Positions 43,288 through 51,905 of a stretch of 64,000 nt of DNA are shown piece after piece. Each line of letters opens with the position of its first letter. Position 1 is the stretch's first letter. Made by a program: the position numbers and the translations under genes. The DNA is from Endozoicomonas euniceicola. Its GTDB lineage: Bacteria; Pseudomonadota; Gammaproteobacteria; Pseudomonadales; Endozoicomonadaceae. The stretch covers positions 6,326,501-6,390,500 of the forward strand of contig NZ_CP103300.1 of NCBI RefSeq assembly GCF_025562755.1. Direction: 5' to 3'. Below the pieces are notes generated by a model. It made no database searches. It worked only from the letters and a program-made list of their open reading frames with translations, and was not told the origin of the DNA.

Positions 43288-44983
43288 ACTGCGTTGGTAC
43301 CAGCAGGAGGCCATTGATGCGATCTATGCTTATTTTTCCAATGAAGAGGGAAATCCTCTGGTTTGCGTGAGTACTGGGGGCGGCAAGTCCGTCATCATTG
43401 CTGCCTTTATATTCGGAGTTATTGAACGCTGGCACGGGCAACGGTTTTTAATCATCTCTCACGTAAAGGAAATCATCGAACAAAACCATGACAAGATGCA
43501 CGCCGTTTGGGAGGAAGCCCCTACTGGTGTTTACTCTGCCGCTATGAGAGCCAGAGATACCGACGCACAAATTCTGTTTGCCAGCATTCAGAGCATTCAC
43601 AAGCGGGCAGAAGAACTGGGGTACTTTGATTTGGTATTGATTGATGAATGCCACTTGCTGAACAGTGAAAACCGAGAGACCATGTATTACCGGCTTTTAG
43701 AAGAGCTAAAAGCAATTAACCCTGCTATGAAAATTATTGGCTTTACTGCCACACCCTATCGTGTGAAACAGGGTTTACTGACCCAAGGCAAGAACCCACT
43801 ATTCACCGACATCATTTATGAAACTGACATTCAACGATTAATTGACGATGGATACCTATCTCCACTGCGATCCAAGAGTGGCCGGGAGAAAATTGATCTT
43901 GATGGTGTCAGAACCCGGCAGGGAGATTATCTCACGGCTGATATGGAAAGCGCTGTTCAGAAAAATGATGTCACAGAAAAGGCAGTAACGGAGGTTATTG
44001 AATATGGTAAGGACCGCAAAGCCTGGCTGATCTTCTGTGTCTCTGTCGCCCATGCGGAACAAGTCAAGGAGTTGCTCATTTATGAAGGTATTAACGCTGA
44101 ATGTATAACAGGCGAAACGCCAAAGTATGAGCGGGTAAGAATACTGGCAGACTTTAAAGAAGGGAAAATCAAGGCACTGACTAGCCAAGGAGTTCTCACC
44201 ACCGGCTTTGACGCTCCATTGGTTGATTTAATCGTTTTGCTTCGAGCCACCAAATCACCCGGATTGTATGTTCAGATTCTGGGCAGAGGTTTAAGAATCA
44301 GCCCGGAAACAGGGAAAACAGATTGTCTGGTCCTGGACTATGGCGGAAACATTACCCGGCATGGACCTATCGACCAAATTACCATTGGCAAAATTCAGGC
44401 TGGAGAAGTGACAGGCCAAGCACCGGTGAAAGAATGCCCTGAATGTTTTGAGTTAATACTTGCCGGTTTGCGTATTTGTCCTGCCTGCCAATATCAGTTT
44501 TTAGCTCAGGATAAACATGATGCTCAGGCCACTGGTGGTGCATTACTCTCAAATCAAATTGAACCTGAGTGGTTGGGTGTGGATGAAGTGCTTTATGACA
44601 TTCATGAGAAAATGGGAAAACCACCCAGCCTGCAAGTGACCTATCGCTGCGGCTTTGAAACTATACGGGAATGGGTCTGCTTTCAGCATGGAGGCTATGC
44701 TCAGCAAAAAGCAGAGCAATGGTGGATGCTTCGTTGCGGCATCGAGTCAATCCCAGACAGAACCAAAGCAGCCCACGAGCGTATCACTACATTAAACAAC
44801 ATTCGGGAACCTTGCAGAATTCTGGTTCGCCAAGAAGGAAAGTGGCACCGAATCCTTAACCACGACCTAACTCCAAAACCAGGTACTCCCAGTGAGTGGA
44901 ATGCAGACCTTAAACAACGATCAAGACAGCCTGATCTGATGCTAGCCGGTTCTGACGAGTTTGACACGGAATTTGATTTTTAA
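43277..44983 (+). CDS. SF2 DEAD/DEAH-box helicase
   Basis: A 568-aa helicase started at the ATG at 43277 (MKLELRWYQQEAIDAIYAYF) with AAGGTGG upstream. Motifs: VCVSTGGGKSVIIAAF (I), FASIQSIHKRAEE (Ic), LVLIDECHLL (DECH box, II), IIGFTATPYR (III), SQGVLTTGFDAPLVDLIV (V) and QILGRGLRIS (VI). A zinc pair CPECFEL...CPACQYQF lies near residues 385-405. Overlaps the nuclease gene by 11 bp. A phage replication/recombination helicase. Confidence 0.9.
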   Translation: MKLELRWYQQEAIDAIYAYFSNEEGNPLVCVSTGGGKSVIIAAFIFGVIERWHGQRFLIISHVKEIIEQNHDKMHAVWEEAPTGVYSAAMRARDTDAQILFASIQSIHKRAEELGYFDLVLIDECHLLNSENRETMYYRLLEELKAINPAMKIIGFTATPYRVKQGLLTQGKNPLFTDIIYETDIQRLIDDGYLSPLRSKSGREKIDLDGVRTRQGDYLTADMESAVQKNDVTEKAVTEVIEYGKDRKAWLIFCVSVAHAEQVKELLIYEGINAECITGETPKYERVRILADFKEGKIKALTSQGVLTTGFDAPLVDLIVLLRATKSPGLYVQILGRGLRISPETGKTDCLVLDYGGNITRHGPIDQITIGKIQAGEVTGQAPVKECPECFELILAGLRICPACQYQFLAQDKHDAQATGGALLSNQIEPEWLGVDEVLYDIHEKMGKPPSLQVTYRCGFETIREWVCFQHGGYAQQKAEQWWMLRCGIESIPDRTKAAHERITTLNNIREPCRILVRQEGKWHRILNHDLTPKPGTPSEWNADLKQRSRQPDLMLAGSDEFDTEFDF

Positions 44984-44994
44984 CAGGAGTCATC

Positions 44995-45255
44995 ATGAAC
45001 ACAGAGAAAATGTTATTCGTCAAATACAGAAAGCCTTATGTGCGACTGGAAGAAATCTGTCAAGAGTATTTTGGCTTATGCGAAAAAAAAGCCAAAGCTG
45101 CCGCTGCGTCACAAATATTACCCGTCCCTGTCGTTCGAATGACCCAGAGTCGTAAATCACCAATGTTGGTAAAATTATCAGACCTTGCCGAATACCTGGA
45201 TTCACGGCATATGACTTATACGGATACCTGGGAGAAAGTTAAGGGCGTTAGATAG
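44995..45255 (+). CDS. PrtN-like (pyocin activator family) protein, possible excisionase/regulator
   Basis: An 86-aa protein: YVRLEEICQEYFGLCEKKAK, LPVPVVRMTQSRKSPMLVKL, SDLAEYLDSRH. This is the PrtN pattern, a small MerR/AlpA-like DNA-binding fold. PrtN activates pyocin genes in Pseudomonas; in prophages relatives next to integrase often serve as Xis or regulators. AGGAG before the ATG. Convergent with int, 4 bp apart. Confidence 0.75.
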   Translation: MNTEKMLFVKYRKPYVRLEEICQEYFGLCEKKAKAAAASQILPVPVVRMTQSRKSPMLVKLSDLAEYLDSRHMTYTDTWEKVKGVR

Positions 45256-45259
45256 CGCC

Positions 45260-46438
45260 CTATCCTCTTTTCTTCAAACCCCTTCCTCGCCGAGATATCA
45301 CCACCTCATTCTCAGCCCAGTACTGCTCTTCCATAGCCTTGCACTTTCCCCATAAATCAGGCGGCTGTTTATGGACAAGGTGCGTATAACGTCGTAGGTT
45401 ATCCCATGTTTTATGACCACTACGCAGTGCTACTTCAGGAATGGACATTCCCTGTTCAAAAAAGCGTGATATGCCATCATGCCTAAAAGAGTGAAAGCGC
45501 AGTTCTGGATAGCCAAACTCTTTAGTTTTCGTTGAGAAGCGACTAGAAACTGAATGTGCCCTGTATGGAAAAATACGATCCTCGCCCTCAATCCTTGGCT
45601 GCATGGCGATAATCTCCAAACATATTGGACAAATCGGAACCTTCTGGTGGTTGCTGTATTTCTTCTTTGGGTCTTTCCTTTCCCGAATTACTACCATGCC
45701 ATTTTCAATATCCAGATCACTATAGCGTATACGGCATATCTCTCCTTCCCTGAAAGAGCTGTAAATGCTAAACAACATTAAATGATGATAAGGAACAGTG
45801 CCTAACGGAGTGTTATAGCCTTCAAGAAAGCATTGGTATAACTGATAAACTTGCTCTTCAGTCGGTCGAGTATCATCCTCTTTTGACTTGCCCACCAATT
45901 TCAGTTTCCACAATTCCTTCATCACGTCTTCGGTAATAAACCGACTGAAATATAGGCCAAGCCTTTTCTGCCAATCGATGGCTCTACGAAGAACAGAAAC
46001 ATAGAGGTGGTTCGTGGAAGGCGTAACCGTATCAAGCCGTTCATCGAGTAACTTAATCAAGTGTGCGTCAGTAATTTCATTTGAGCGTAATTTTGCCAGC
46101 CAACTTTTTTCCCAAAACTTGATGGCCAGCATATCTCTGTGGCTAATGCGCTGATCTTCAGAAAGCTTTTCCTGCTTAGCCCGGTAACGCTCCAGATAGT
46201 CCTTAAGCTGTATATCCCCGGTTCGAGATTTGGCAGATTCATATTTATGATCAGACTCTTCAGCTTTTTTCGCTTGCTCCAGCATGTCTTTCTCAACAGC
46301 CTTTGCCCATGCATTCCCTGAAGCTTTGTCTGGAAAAGTCAGACTTTCAATTGCTTTAAAGTGCTGCCTCCTTACAGTAACAACGTAGCGATAAACCGTT
46401 CCCTTCTTTCGCTGCCTCTTCTGGCACGCAATACCCAT
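45260..46438 (-). CDS. int: Tyrosine integrase
   Basis: A 392-aa phage-type recombinase. N-terminal arm-binding region (YRYVVTVRRQHFKAIESLTF), core-binding helices (residues 75-175), and catalytic domain with Arg230 (YSSFREGEICRIR), HSFRHDG (His316, Arg319), SGHKTWDNLRRYTHL (His342) and the nucleophile Tyr351. All key residues are present, so it looks active. It probably mediates integration and excision of the prophage. Confidence 0.93.
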   Translation of the reverse strand: MGIACQKRQRKKGTVYRYVVTVRRQHFKAIESLTFPDKASGNAWAKAVEKDMLEQAKKAEESDHKYESAKSRTGDIQLKDYLERYRAKQEKLSEDQRISHRDMLAIKFWEKSWLAKLRSNEITDAHLIKLLDERLDTVTPSTNHLYVSVLRRAIDWQKRLGLYFSRFITEDVMKELWKLKLVGKSKEDDTRPTEEQVYQLYQCFLEGYNTPLGTVPYHHLMLFSIYSSFREGEICRIRYSDLDIENGMVVIRERKDPKKKYSNHQKVPICPICLEIIAMQPRIEGEDRIFPYRAHSVSSRFSTKTKEFGYPELRFHSFRHDGISRFFEQGMSIPEVALRSGHKTWDNLRRYTHLVHKQPPDLWGKCKAMEEQYWAENEVVISRRGRGLKKRG

Positions 46439-47029
46439 TTAACTACCTCCCAATTACGTCTATTTATTTTTGGGTTTCAATTTGGGTTTCAATCCACCAT
46501 TAAATTAGGTGTTTTATAGTAGATTATTATTCTTAATAGTTATTTATTGGTATTATAAATCAATAGGTTAGCGCAATACAGTGGAATAGACTAAGTTATG
46601 TGGTATGAATTTCACGAAATGGATTTCGACAGTGATACCAACGGGTTAGAGGACTGATCACGATTTTAGTATGCGATTTCATTGCATACTGCTCCCGATT
46701 TTGGGTGTGTTATCGTGAAACTCGTACCCGGTGAATGGTGTAAAACCGTTCCCTCCAGCCAGAGAATGAACCCTCTGGCTGGTCATGCCCCAAACGCCCA
46801 TAGACCCGTTGCTATTGCGTCCCTGCCCTTGCGTCACATCATCAATTCAACCTGCACAAACATCGACCAGTAACGCCCTATATCGTCATTTACTAACTGT
46901 ACTAACGTTCTCCTTTGCGTCCAGCTACACATTTTTCAAGCCTGCCCTACTTTGAGTAGACGTCGTGCGGCAGATAACGAATTGTCAGAACTGGCGTACT
47001 ATAAAACAAAAATCGATTGGAGAACGATC
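46439..47029. other. Gap at the prophage right border
   Basis: No convincing gene. It contains the tandem repeats above, a 7-bp inverted repeat AGTATGC/GCATACT (46668-46690) and a perfect 10-bp hairpin CCAGCCAGAG/CTCTGGCTGG (46755-46782, 8-nt loop). The right att site should be here but no matching left copy was found. Confidence 0.4.
46469..46492. repeat. Tandem TTTGGGTTTCAA repeat upstream of int
   Basis: Two perfect tandem 12-mers lie 31 bp from the int start. Direct repeats near int are often arm-type integrase or regulator binding sites. Confidence 0.5.
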
Positions 47030-47302
47030 ATGACAAAAGCAAAGAATGAGCAGAAGAAACCCGCTGCAAAAAAAGCGGAAGGGAAAAGCAAGAAAGAGAA
47101 GTTCATTGAGCTGGCAGAAACCCGTGTACCCAAAGCCCTGAAACAGATCGGCATGGTGGGCAACCTGTCGGACAAAACCAAGTTCGAGTACACCGACAAG
47201 CAGGTCAAGCAGATTGTTGATGCCCTGAAAGAGTCACTGGATCGGATGAAGGCAAGGTTTGAGAACGGAGAGGCGCAGGAGGAGTCATTCAAACTGTCCT
47301 GA
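47030..47302 (+). CDS. Small conserved-looking basic protein, 90 aa
   Basis: Starts at the ATG at 47030 with GGAGAACG upstream (MTKAKNEQKKPAAKKAEGKS); a longer frame begins in unlikely sequence. A Lys/Ala-rich N-terminal tail precedes a helical part (FIELAETRVPKALKQIGMVG, YTDKQVKQIVDALKESLDRM). A strong terminator follows. Probably a chromosomal gene next to the prophage; possibly nucleic-acid binding, function unknown. Confidence 0.7.
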   Translation: MTKAKNEQKKPAAKKAEGKSKKEKFIELAETRVPKALKQIGMVGNLSDKTKFEYTDKQVKQIVDALKESLDRMKARFENGEAQEESFKLS

Positions 47303-47319
47303 TTGATCAGGAAAACTGA

Positions 47320-47342
47320 AGCCCCACTCCGGGGCTTTTTTT
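47320..47342 (+). terminator. Rho-independent terminator
   Basis: AGCCCC-ACTCC-GGGGCT followed by seven T, 17 bp after the stop of the 90-aa gene. Confidence 0.85.
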
Positions 47343-47452
47343 CAGGCTACCGCTTTACAGGTCAAGCCAGTCTATAAACTTCGGTGGTCTGTTCTTTTCA
47401 GCCACAAACTCGGTCAGCTGATCAGACGACAGCTCCCACAGTGCCGTAAAGT

Positions 47453-47674
47453 TCAAATCGCCACCAGCCCCTGAACCGGATCATAATAACGATCACCAAC
47501 TCGAATCACCGCTTTTTCTAACGGCATTCGATACAGCCCGTAGCCCAACACATAAGCCAGATCGTTATAGCCTTCCATTTGCAGATTGAAGATCGTATCA
47601 ACCACGACCTGAAAGCTATGCCCGCCTGAATCCGGCACACACAAACGGCACAAGGCTTCGGGCAAAGGTTGAAC
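47453..47674 (-). pseudogene. Small gene split by IS66, C-terminal part
   Basis: Minus-strand frame LPEALCRLCVPDSGGHSFQV, VVDTIFNLQMEGYNDLAYVL, GYGLYRMPLEKAVIRVGDRY then a stop. It joins across the 8-bp duplication to the start at 49550, giving a protein of about 96 aa. No family recognised. In another frame the next 110 bp encode DLNFTALWELSSDQLTEFVA followed by a plausible end at about 47358, so a frameshift after inactivation or an overlapping small gene is possible. Confidence 0.7.
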
Positions 47675-49473
47675 GTAACTTTTCTACAAACCGCTTCAAA
47701 ATTAGCAATTAAGACACCGCTTTTCCCTATTGTTGCCTCCAATTGTTATACCTTTGGCGGATCATGATTGCGCATTTCACAAAGCCGCTCCTCACTCATT
47801 AACCAGGGCAGATAAGGAGTGAGATCATTAGGTGGCTTCCTGCCATTTATGGCACAAGCCTCAAGATAGGCACCCAGCCAGATTTTTGGATTAATATCCC
47901 AAAGCTTTAGCGTCATAAAAACGCTGAATAGAAAAGCGGCTATATCAGCACTCCATACGCTGCCAGAGCCGTAGTAATTCTTCCTGCCAACGACACCTGT
48001 GCGCAGTGCTTGCTCTGCAGCGTTGTTATCCATGGGGATACCGGGATCAGTGACAAAGCGGGTCAATCCTTCCCAGTGATTCTGTAGACTTTCGAGCACT
48101 TTTTTCGCTCTGACTCGCAGTTTAGGACGATTAAGTTCCTGATCCCTCTGGATTGCCATCTGCTCTACCTGATGTTCAAGCCGTAACTGCTGTGTTGCTA
48201 GCTGCTCTGGTTCATCAAGCACTTCAAGTCGCTGACTATTAAGATGATATAAACGACCAATCCTGTTCACCCAGGTGGCGCTCCATTTCTCCAACTCCGG
48301 ATCACCTCGTTGAGCGTCAATAAAATCCCGCCTGACGTGAGCCCAGCAGAAAGCTAAATTAATAGACACCGCATCATTCGCAAGCTTTTTGTACGCTGAG
48401 TATCGGTCACACACCAGCGTTCCAGCCCCGTCACCAATGATCGACTCTGGTACGACAGCCGCACGGGTGTCAGCAATGCTGAAATAAACCGCCTGATCAC
48501 AGAGAAATACCCAAAGCCAATGTTTGTGAGAACCTGTGGTCTCATGTGCCCAGCTGATCCACCGGGTTTCATCAGCATGCCACTGATCGCTACTGGCGAC
48601 GAATTCCCGAGTAGCTTCGGCAACCGGCTCAAAAAAGGGCGTTATAGCTTCCAGGCCAAAGGAGATGGTCGCCTGCGACAGTTCCAGTCCCTGAGTCTTA
48701 TAAGACTCAAGTTGCCTGTTTATGGGGATGCCGTATGCGTACTTATTCAGCAACAGCTCCACCCAGACAGAAATACCAAGCTTTCCTTTGTTGATGAGTC
48801 TTGGTGGAGGTGGTGGAGTAGTAATATTGGGCGTTTCAGGGCACTGGCAAGTTTTTTGGTAGTGCCTTCGGTGATAACGACGAACGTGAGCCTTAACTTC
48901 AACTTCAATTACGTCGCAGCTGTCGTCATTGAAAAAAGACTTGAATGGCCGGTGACAGACTGTACAACACTGTTTGTCCACTGGTAAGTCTACAGACTCA
49001 TGAACCACTGGCAGGTTGTTGTGAAGATGGCGACCAGAGCCGGGGACTCCGGGCTGGTGACCTCGTTTTCGATTTGAAGGTGGCCGGGTAGTATTGCCAC
49101 TTTTCTTTGAAGAAGAACTGGTCTTCTCTGATTTACGACCGAAAAGCAAGTGCTTCATGTGTGCCAGTTCTGATTTCAGATCAGCGACCTGGGTGTTCAA
49201 CCCAGCCATTTCGGCTTTATGCTGAGCGATAAGAGAGGCATTTTTAGCCAATACTTTTTTCTCTCGGCCACAGGCCGCCTTCCACATGGCATGCCAGAGG
49301 TTGGCCTGCTGTTTTAGCTGGATGTGTTCCTGCTTGGTGAGGATGACCTGCGAGGTAGCAAAGGGGGCAGGCAGTAATGCAGGTGTTGTGCCTGATCCTG
49401 AAACATGAGCATTTTGCATACTCTAAAAGTAGACGACTTTGAGCTTATGTTTAGTGGTTTGTAGAAAAGTTAC
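47675..49473 (-). mobile_element. IS66-family insertion sequence
   Basis: 1799 bp with terminal inverted repeats GTAACTTTTCTACAAACC at both ends and an 8-bp target duplication GGTTGAAC (47667-47674 and 49474-49481), the duplication size of IS66. Only the large transposase gene is present; the small tnpA/tnpB genes of typical IS66 elements are not seen. Confidence 0.93.
47746..49419 (-). CDS. IS66-family transposase (TnpC)
   Basis: A 557-aa protein. N-terminal coiled coil (residues 35-90, KQEHIQLKQQANLWHAMWKA ... LKSELAHMKHLLFGRKSEK), a zinc-finger region CCTVCHRPF...TCQCPE, and the DDE core: WHADETRWISW (Asp), LVCDRYSAYKKLAND (Asp), PMDNNAAEQALRTGVVGRKN (Glu). The IS66 C-terminal domain closes it (FLFSVFMTLKLWDINPKIWL). 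Full length. Confidence 0.93.
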   Translation of the reverse strand: MQNAHVSGSGTTPALLPAPFATSQVILTKQEHIQLKQQANLWHAMWKAACGREKKVLAKNASLIAQHKAEMAGLNTQVADLKSELAHMKHLLFGRKSEKTSSSSKKSGNTTRPPSNRKRGHQPGVPGSGRHLHNNLPVVHESVDLPVDKQCCTVCHRPFKSFFNDDSCDVIEVEVKAHVRRYHRRHYQKTCQCPETPNITTPPPPPRLINKGKLGISVWVELLLNKYAYGIPINRQLESYKTQGLELSQATISFGLEAITPFFEPVAEATREFVASSDQWHADETRWISWAHETTGSHKHWLWVFLCDQAVYFSIADTRAAVVPESIIGDGAGTLVCDRYSAYKKLANDAVSINLAFCWAHVRRDFIDAQRGDPELEKWSATWVNRIGRLYHLNSQRLEVLDEPEQLATQQLRLEHQVEQMAIQRDQELNRPKLRVRAKKVLESLQNHWEGLTRFVTDPGIPMDNNAAEQALRTGVVGRKNYYGSGSVWSADIAAFLFSVFMTLKLWDINPKIWLGAYLEACAINGRKPPNDLTPYLPWLMSEERLCEMRNHDPPKV

Positions 49474-49550
49474 GGTTGAACGGAAATGTCTTTGAGGGTA
49501 ACTGCTACTCCGAGGGATTGAAGGTACTGCCTGATGGTGTCGGTCATCAT
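49474..49550 (-). pseudogene. Small gene split by IS66, N-terminal part
   Basis: From the ATG at 49550 the frame reads MMTDTIRQYLQSLGVAVTLK DISVQP and then continues, without the IS, into LPEALCRLC at 47665. See the C-terminal part. Confidence 0.7.
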
Positions 49551-49669
49551 AGCACTGTCCGTGTGTTTCTTATTTTTTGGGAAAGCGTTCACTCTGTGGG
49601 TCTTGATGTTCCGTAGTGGACATGGTGACTCTGGTACGGCTTTGACGCTGTGAGGTTACTAGATTATTT

Positions 49670-49685
49670 CTGTATATCCATACAG
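49670..49685 (+). promoter_or_regulatory. LexA/SOS box
   Basis: CTGTATATCCATACAG matches the enterobacterial LexA consensus at 14 of 16 positions, including both CTGT and ACAG ends. On the plus strand it follows TTGACG (49642-49647) by 22 bp, overlapping a weak -10 region, so it would control plus-strand transcription. The IS1634 element begins 29 bp downstream, so its gene may have been displaced. Confidence 0.7.
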
Positions 49686-49714
49686 TCAATAATTTTCTGT
49701 ATTTTTACCTCTAC

Positions 49715-51446
49715 CCGACATTCACCACCTGACCTGACATTTTCCTGAGATCTGCTATTTAACAGATAAGCCAATATTGGGAAGCCCCCCTTATGCCTCC
49801 TGTTCAATATCGCTCTCAGGTCATGGATCACCTCGGTCTGGTGGCTGGAATGTGCAAAGAGCTGGGAATTGTCGAGCACATCGATAAACGAGCCCCCAAG
49901 CTATCTGACGAATGGAACATTTCCCACGGTGAAGCCGTGATAGCTATGATAATCAACGGTCTTGGCTTCACAGGACAGTCTCTCCATATGTTCCCTCAGT
50001 TCTTCGCCAATAAACCCCTCGACAAACTAATCAGGGGCGGGATTGAACCCGAACACATAAACGACAAAGTACTGGGAAGGGCGCTGGACGTACTTTTTGA
50101 TCTGGATGTTAGTAAAGTCCATTTCGAGCTGGCTATCAAGGTGGCGAAGCACCTCAAATTACCGTGCGACGCACTGAACCTCGATGGTACAGGGTTTCAC
50201 GTCGATGGTCGTTATAATTGTGATGACGAAGTGAGCGATGAAGACCTTAATTGTATCCGGCTTTGCAAGGGCTACAGTCGAGACCATCGCCCGGACTTGA
50301 ATCAGGCCATATTACTTCTGCTAACCGAGAATCGTGCAGGCATTCCACTGTTTATGAAAGCAGCCAGTGGCAATGTGACGGATAAAACCAGTTTCAAACA
50401 AGTGGTGAGCCAGCACATAAAGAGCTTTAAAGCGGCTCTGAATGCCCGTTATTTCGTCGGTGATGCCGCAATGTACGTGGCAGGAACCCTTCAGGAACTC
50501 AGCCATCAGGAGCAGTTGTTTGTTTCCCGAGTCCCTCTCAATATCGGTGATGCTAAAAAACTGGTACGTAGCGCACCATCGCGCTCCATGAATGTGGTGG
50601 ATGGATTTGACCATTACGAAGCGGTGGAGACATTGTCTGAGTATGCCGGTGTCGTACAACGCTGGGTTCTGTTTCGAAACAAGCAGAGCCAGAAAGCGGA
50701 ACAGAAGACACTGACCCGGCGTATGCAGAAAAAATCCCTGACAGAATCCGAGGCTCTGGTAAAGCTGGGCAAAAAGTCGTTCCGGTGTGAAGCCGACGCC
50801 ATGGAAGCCTTCAGGCAATGGCAAAAGAATTCCAAACTTTGTCAGGCTGAACCTAAGGTCATTAGCAAGCCTTGTTACAATACCAAAGGTCGCCCTGCTG
50901 ACGGGATGCCTCCTGACCACTATGAATATTTCGTGACAGGTTGCTGCTCAGTAGCTGTGGAGAGACGTCGGGATGCTGAGGCGTCACTGGGTTGCTTTAT
51001 ACTGGGCACCAACGACATGGATACAGACCGGCTGGATACGACTGAACTGCTAAAGACGTATAAATCCCAACAGCAGGTTGAAAGAGGCTTTCGTTTCCTG
51101 AAAAGCCCGGATTTCCTAGTGTCATCACTTTATCTCAAGAAGCCGGAACGTATTGAAGCGCTGCTAATGGTGATGACTCTCTGCCTGATGGTCTATGCTG
51201 CTATCCAACATCGAATTCGTTATGAGCTGAAAAGACAGAGTCGAACGTTCCCGGACATGAAAAAGAAACCGGCGAAGAACCCCACGGGCAGGTGGATTTT
51301 CTGCTGCTTCGAGGGTATTCATGTGTGGACGATCAATGGGACGGAGAAGCATGTAGTCGGCATCTCGGAAAGTCAGTCGACGATCATTTTTATACTGGGT
51401 CAAACGTACCAATCAATTTATTCCTGATTGGGGTGGTGAATGTCGG
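49715..51446 (+). mobile_element. IS1634-family insertion sequence
   Basis: 1732 bp, ends CCGACATTCACCACC in inverted orientation, flanked by the 6-bp duplication CTCTAC (49709-49714 and 51447-51452). One transposase gene on the plus strand. The complete ends suggest that it can still move. Confidence 0.92.
49793..51427 (+). CDS. IS1634-family transposase
   Basis: A 544-aa DDE transposase with the DUF4277-type N-terminus (DHLGLVAGMCKELGIVEHID). Catalytic region: LNLDGTGFHVDGRY (Asp), YFVGDAAMYVAGTLQELSHQ (Asp), LKTYKSQQQVERGFRFLKSP (Glu, YxxQQxVERGF signature). The C-terminus (LLMVMTLCLMVYAAIQHRI) is typical. Full length. Confidence 0.92.
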   Translation: MPPVQYRSQVMDHLGLVAGMCKELGIVEHIDKRAPKLSDEWNISHGEAVIAMIINGLGFTGQSLHMFPQFFANKPLDKLIRGGIEPEHINDKVLGRALDVLFDLDVSKVHFELAIKVAKHLKLPCDALNLDGTGFHVDGRYNCDDEVSDEDLNCIRLCKGYSRDHRPDLNQAILLLLTENRAGIPLFMKAASGNVTDKTSFKQVVSQHIKSFKAALNARYFVGDAAMYVAGTLQELSHQEQLFVSRVPLNIGDAKKLVRSAPSRSMNVVDGFDHYEAVETLSEYAGVVQRWVLFRNKQSQKAEQKTLTRRMQKKSLTESEALVKLGKKSFRCEADAMEAFRQWQKNSKLCQAEPKVISKPCYNTKGRPADGMPPDHYEYFVTGCCSVAVERRRDAEASLGCFILGTNDMDTDRLDTTELLKTYKSQQQVERGFRFLKSPDFLVSSLYLKKPERIEALLMVMTLCLMVYAAIQHRIRYELKRQSRTFPDMKKKPAKNPTGRWIFCCFEGIHVWTINGTEKHVVGISESQSTIIFILGQTYQSIYS

Positions 51447-51606
51447 CTCTACTGATAGGTATGGGTTCTGGGTAGAATGGTTTGTTACAACTTTTTACAC
51501 CAAGCTACCGGGAACCATGCTTCGCCAGTCTTTAAACGACATGGCTAAATCTCCGGGCGGTAGCGTGCTTGCATTCGAAAACATTTATCTCATCAGCAAA
51601 GACAGC

Positions 51607-51693
51607 ATGCTATTTCTCCGTAGCTTCTCAGAGCTGGATTTCTGTGAACGGGATCAGCTTCAGGAGTGGATTGCCAAAGATCCTTCCGCAGCA
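51607..51693 (+). pseudogene. Remnant of a nuclease-like gene start
   Basis: MLFLRSFSELDFCERDQLQE followed by WIAKDPSA resembles the opening of a family of Glu/Lys-rich proteins related to NucS/DUF91-type nucleases; after about 28 codons the frame loses any protein-like pattern. The rest of 51453-51900 shows no gene; TTGACT at 51852 could be part of the promoter for the next operon. Confidence 0.45.
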
Positions 51694-51905
51694 ATGGATA
51701 AGATAAGAAGTCTGCCTACGAATTATACCCTATCCTGCTCTAAGAGGCGGGTTTGCCGTTGCTCTCTGAATAATTCGTCGCAAGCGCCGATGAATATGAC
51801 CCAGAGAGAATTTAATTTAATATAGATTCATGTGTTGCTCCGTTTAGTCATTTGACTTCAGAGCCATGAAAAAAATCTACAGAAAGTGGCCAGGTGCCAA
51901 TTGCC

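Larger units (their letters stand above)
3484..46438. mobile_element. Lambda-like siphophage prophage (core, from tail end to integrase)
   Basis: Gene content and order define the prophage: integrase, PrtN-like and recombination operon on the plus strand, divergent CI/Cro-like regulators, then a long minus-strand replication, lysis and late block in lambda order (Nu1, A, W, B, C, D, E, FII, Z, U, V, tape measure). Lambda FI and the G/T chaperones are not seen. The exact att sites were not found. The decayed tail-gene copy at 2287-2447 suggests that the left end once reached further. The capsid gene is split by an IS, so it is probably defective. Confidence 0.85.

Noticed and set aside
3057..46470. 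GTCTATTTATT at about 3057 and again at about 46459 as prophage att core
   Set aside because: Only 11 AT-rich bases match and the flanks do not; chance is likely in regions this AT-rich.
46682..46873. 63-aa plus-strand open frame beside int
   Set aside because: No ribosome site, composition not protein-like, and it overlaps hairpins of the border region.
47030..47302. Histone-like H1/HU identity for the Lys/Ala-rich 90-aa protein
   Set aside because: Only the N-terminal tail is basic; the rest is an ordinary helical domain without HU or H-NS motifs.
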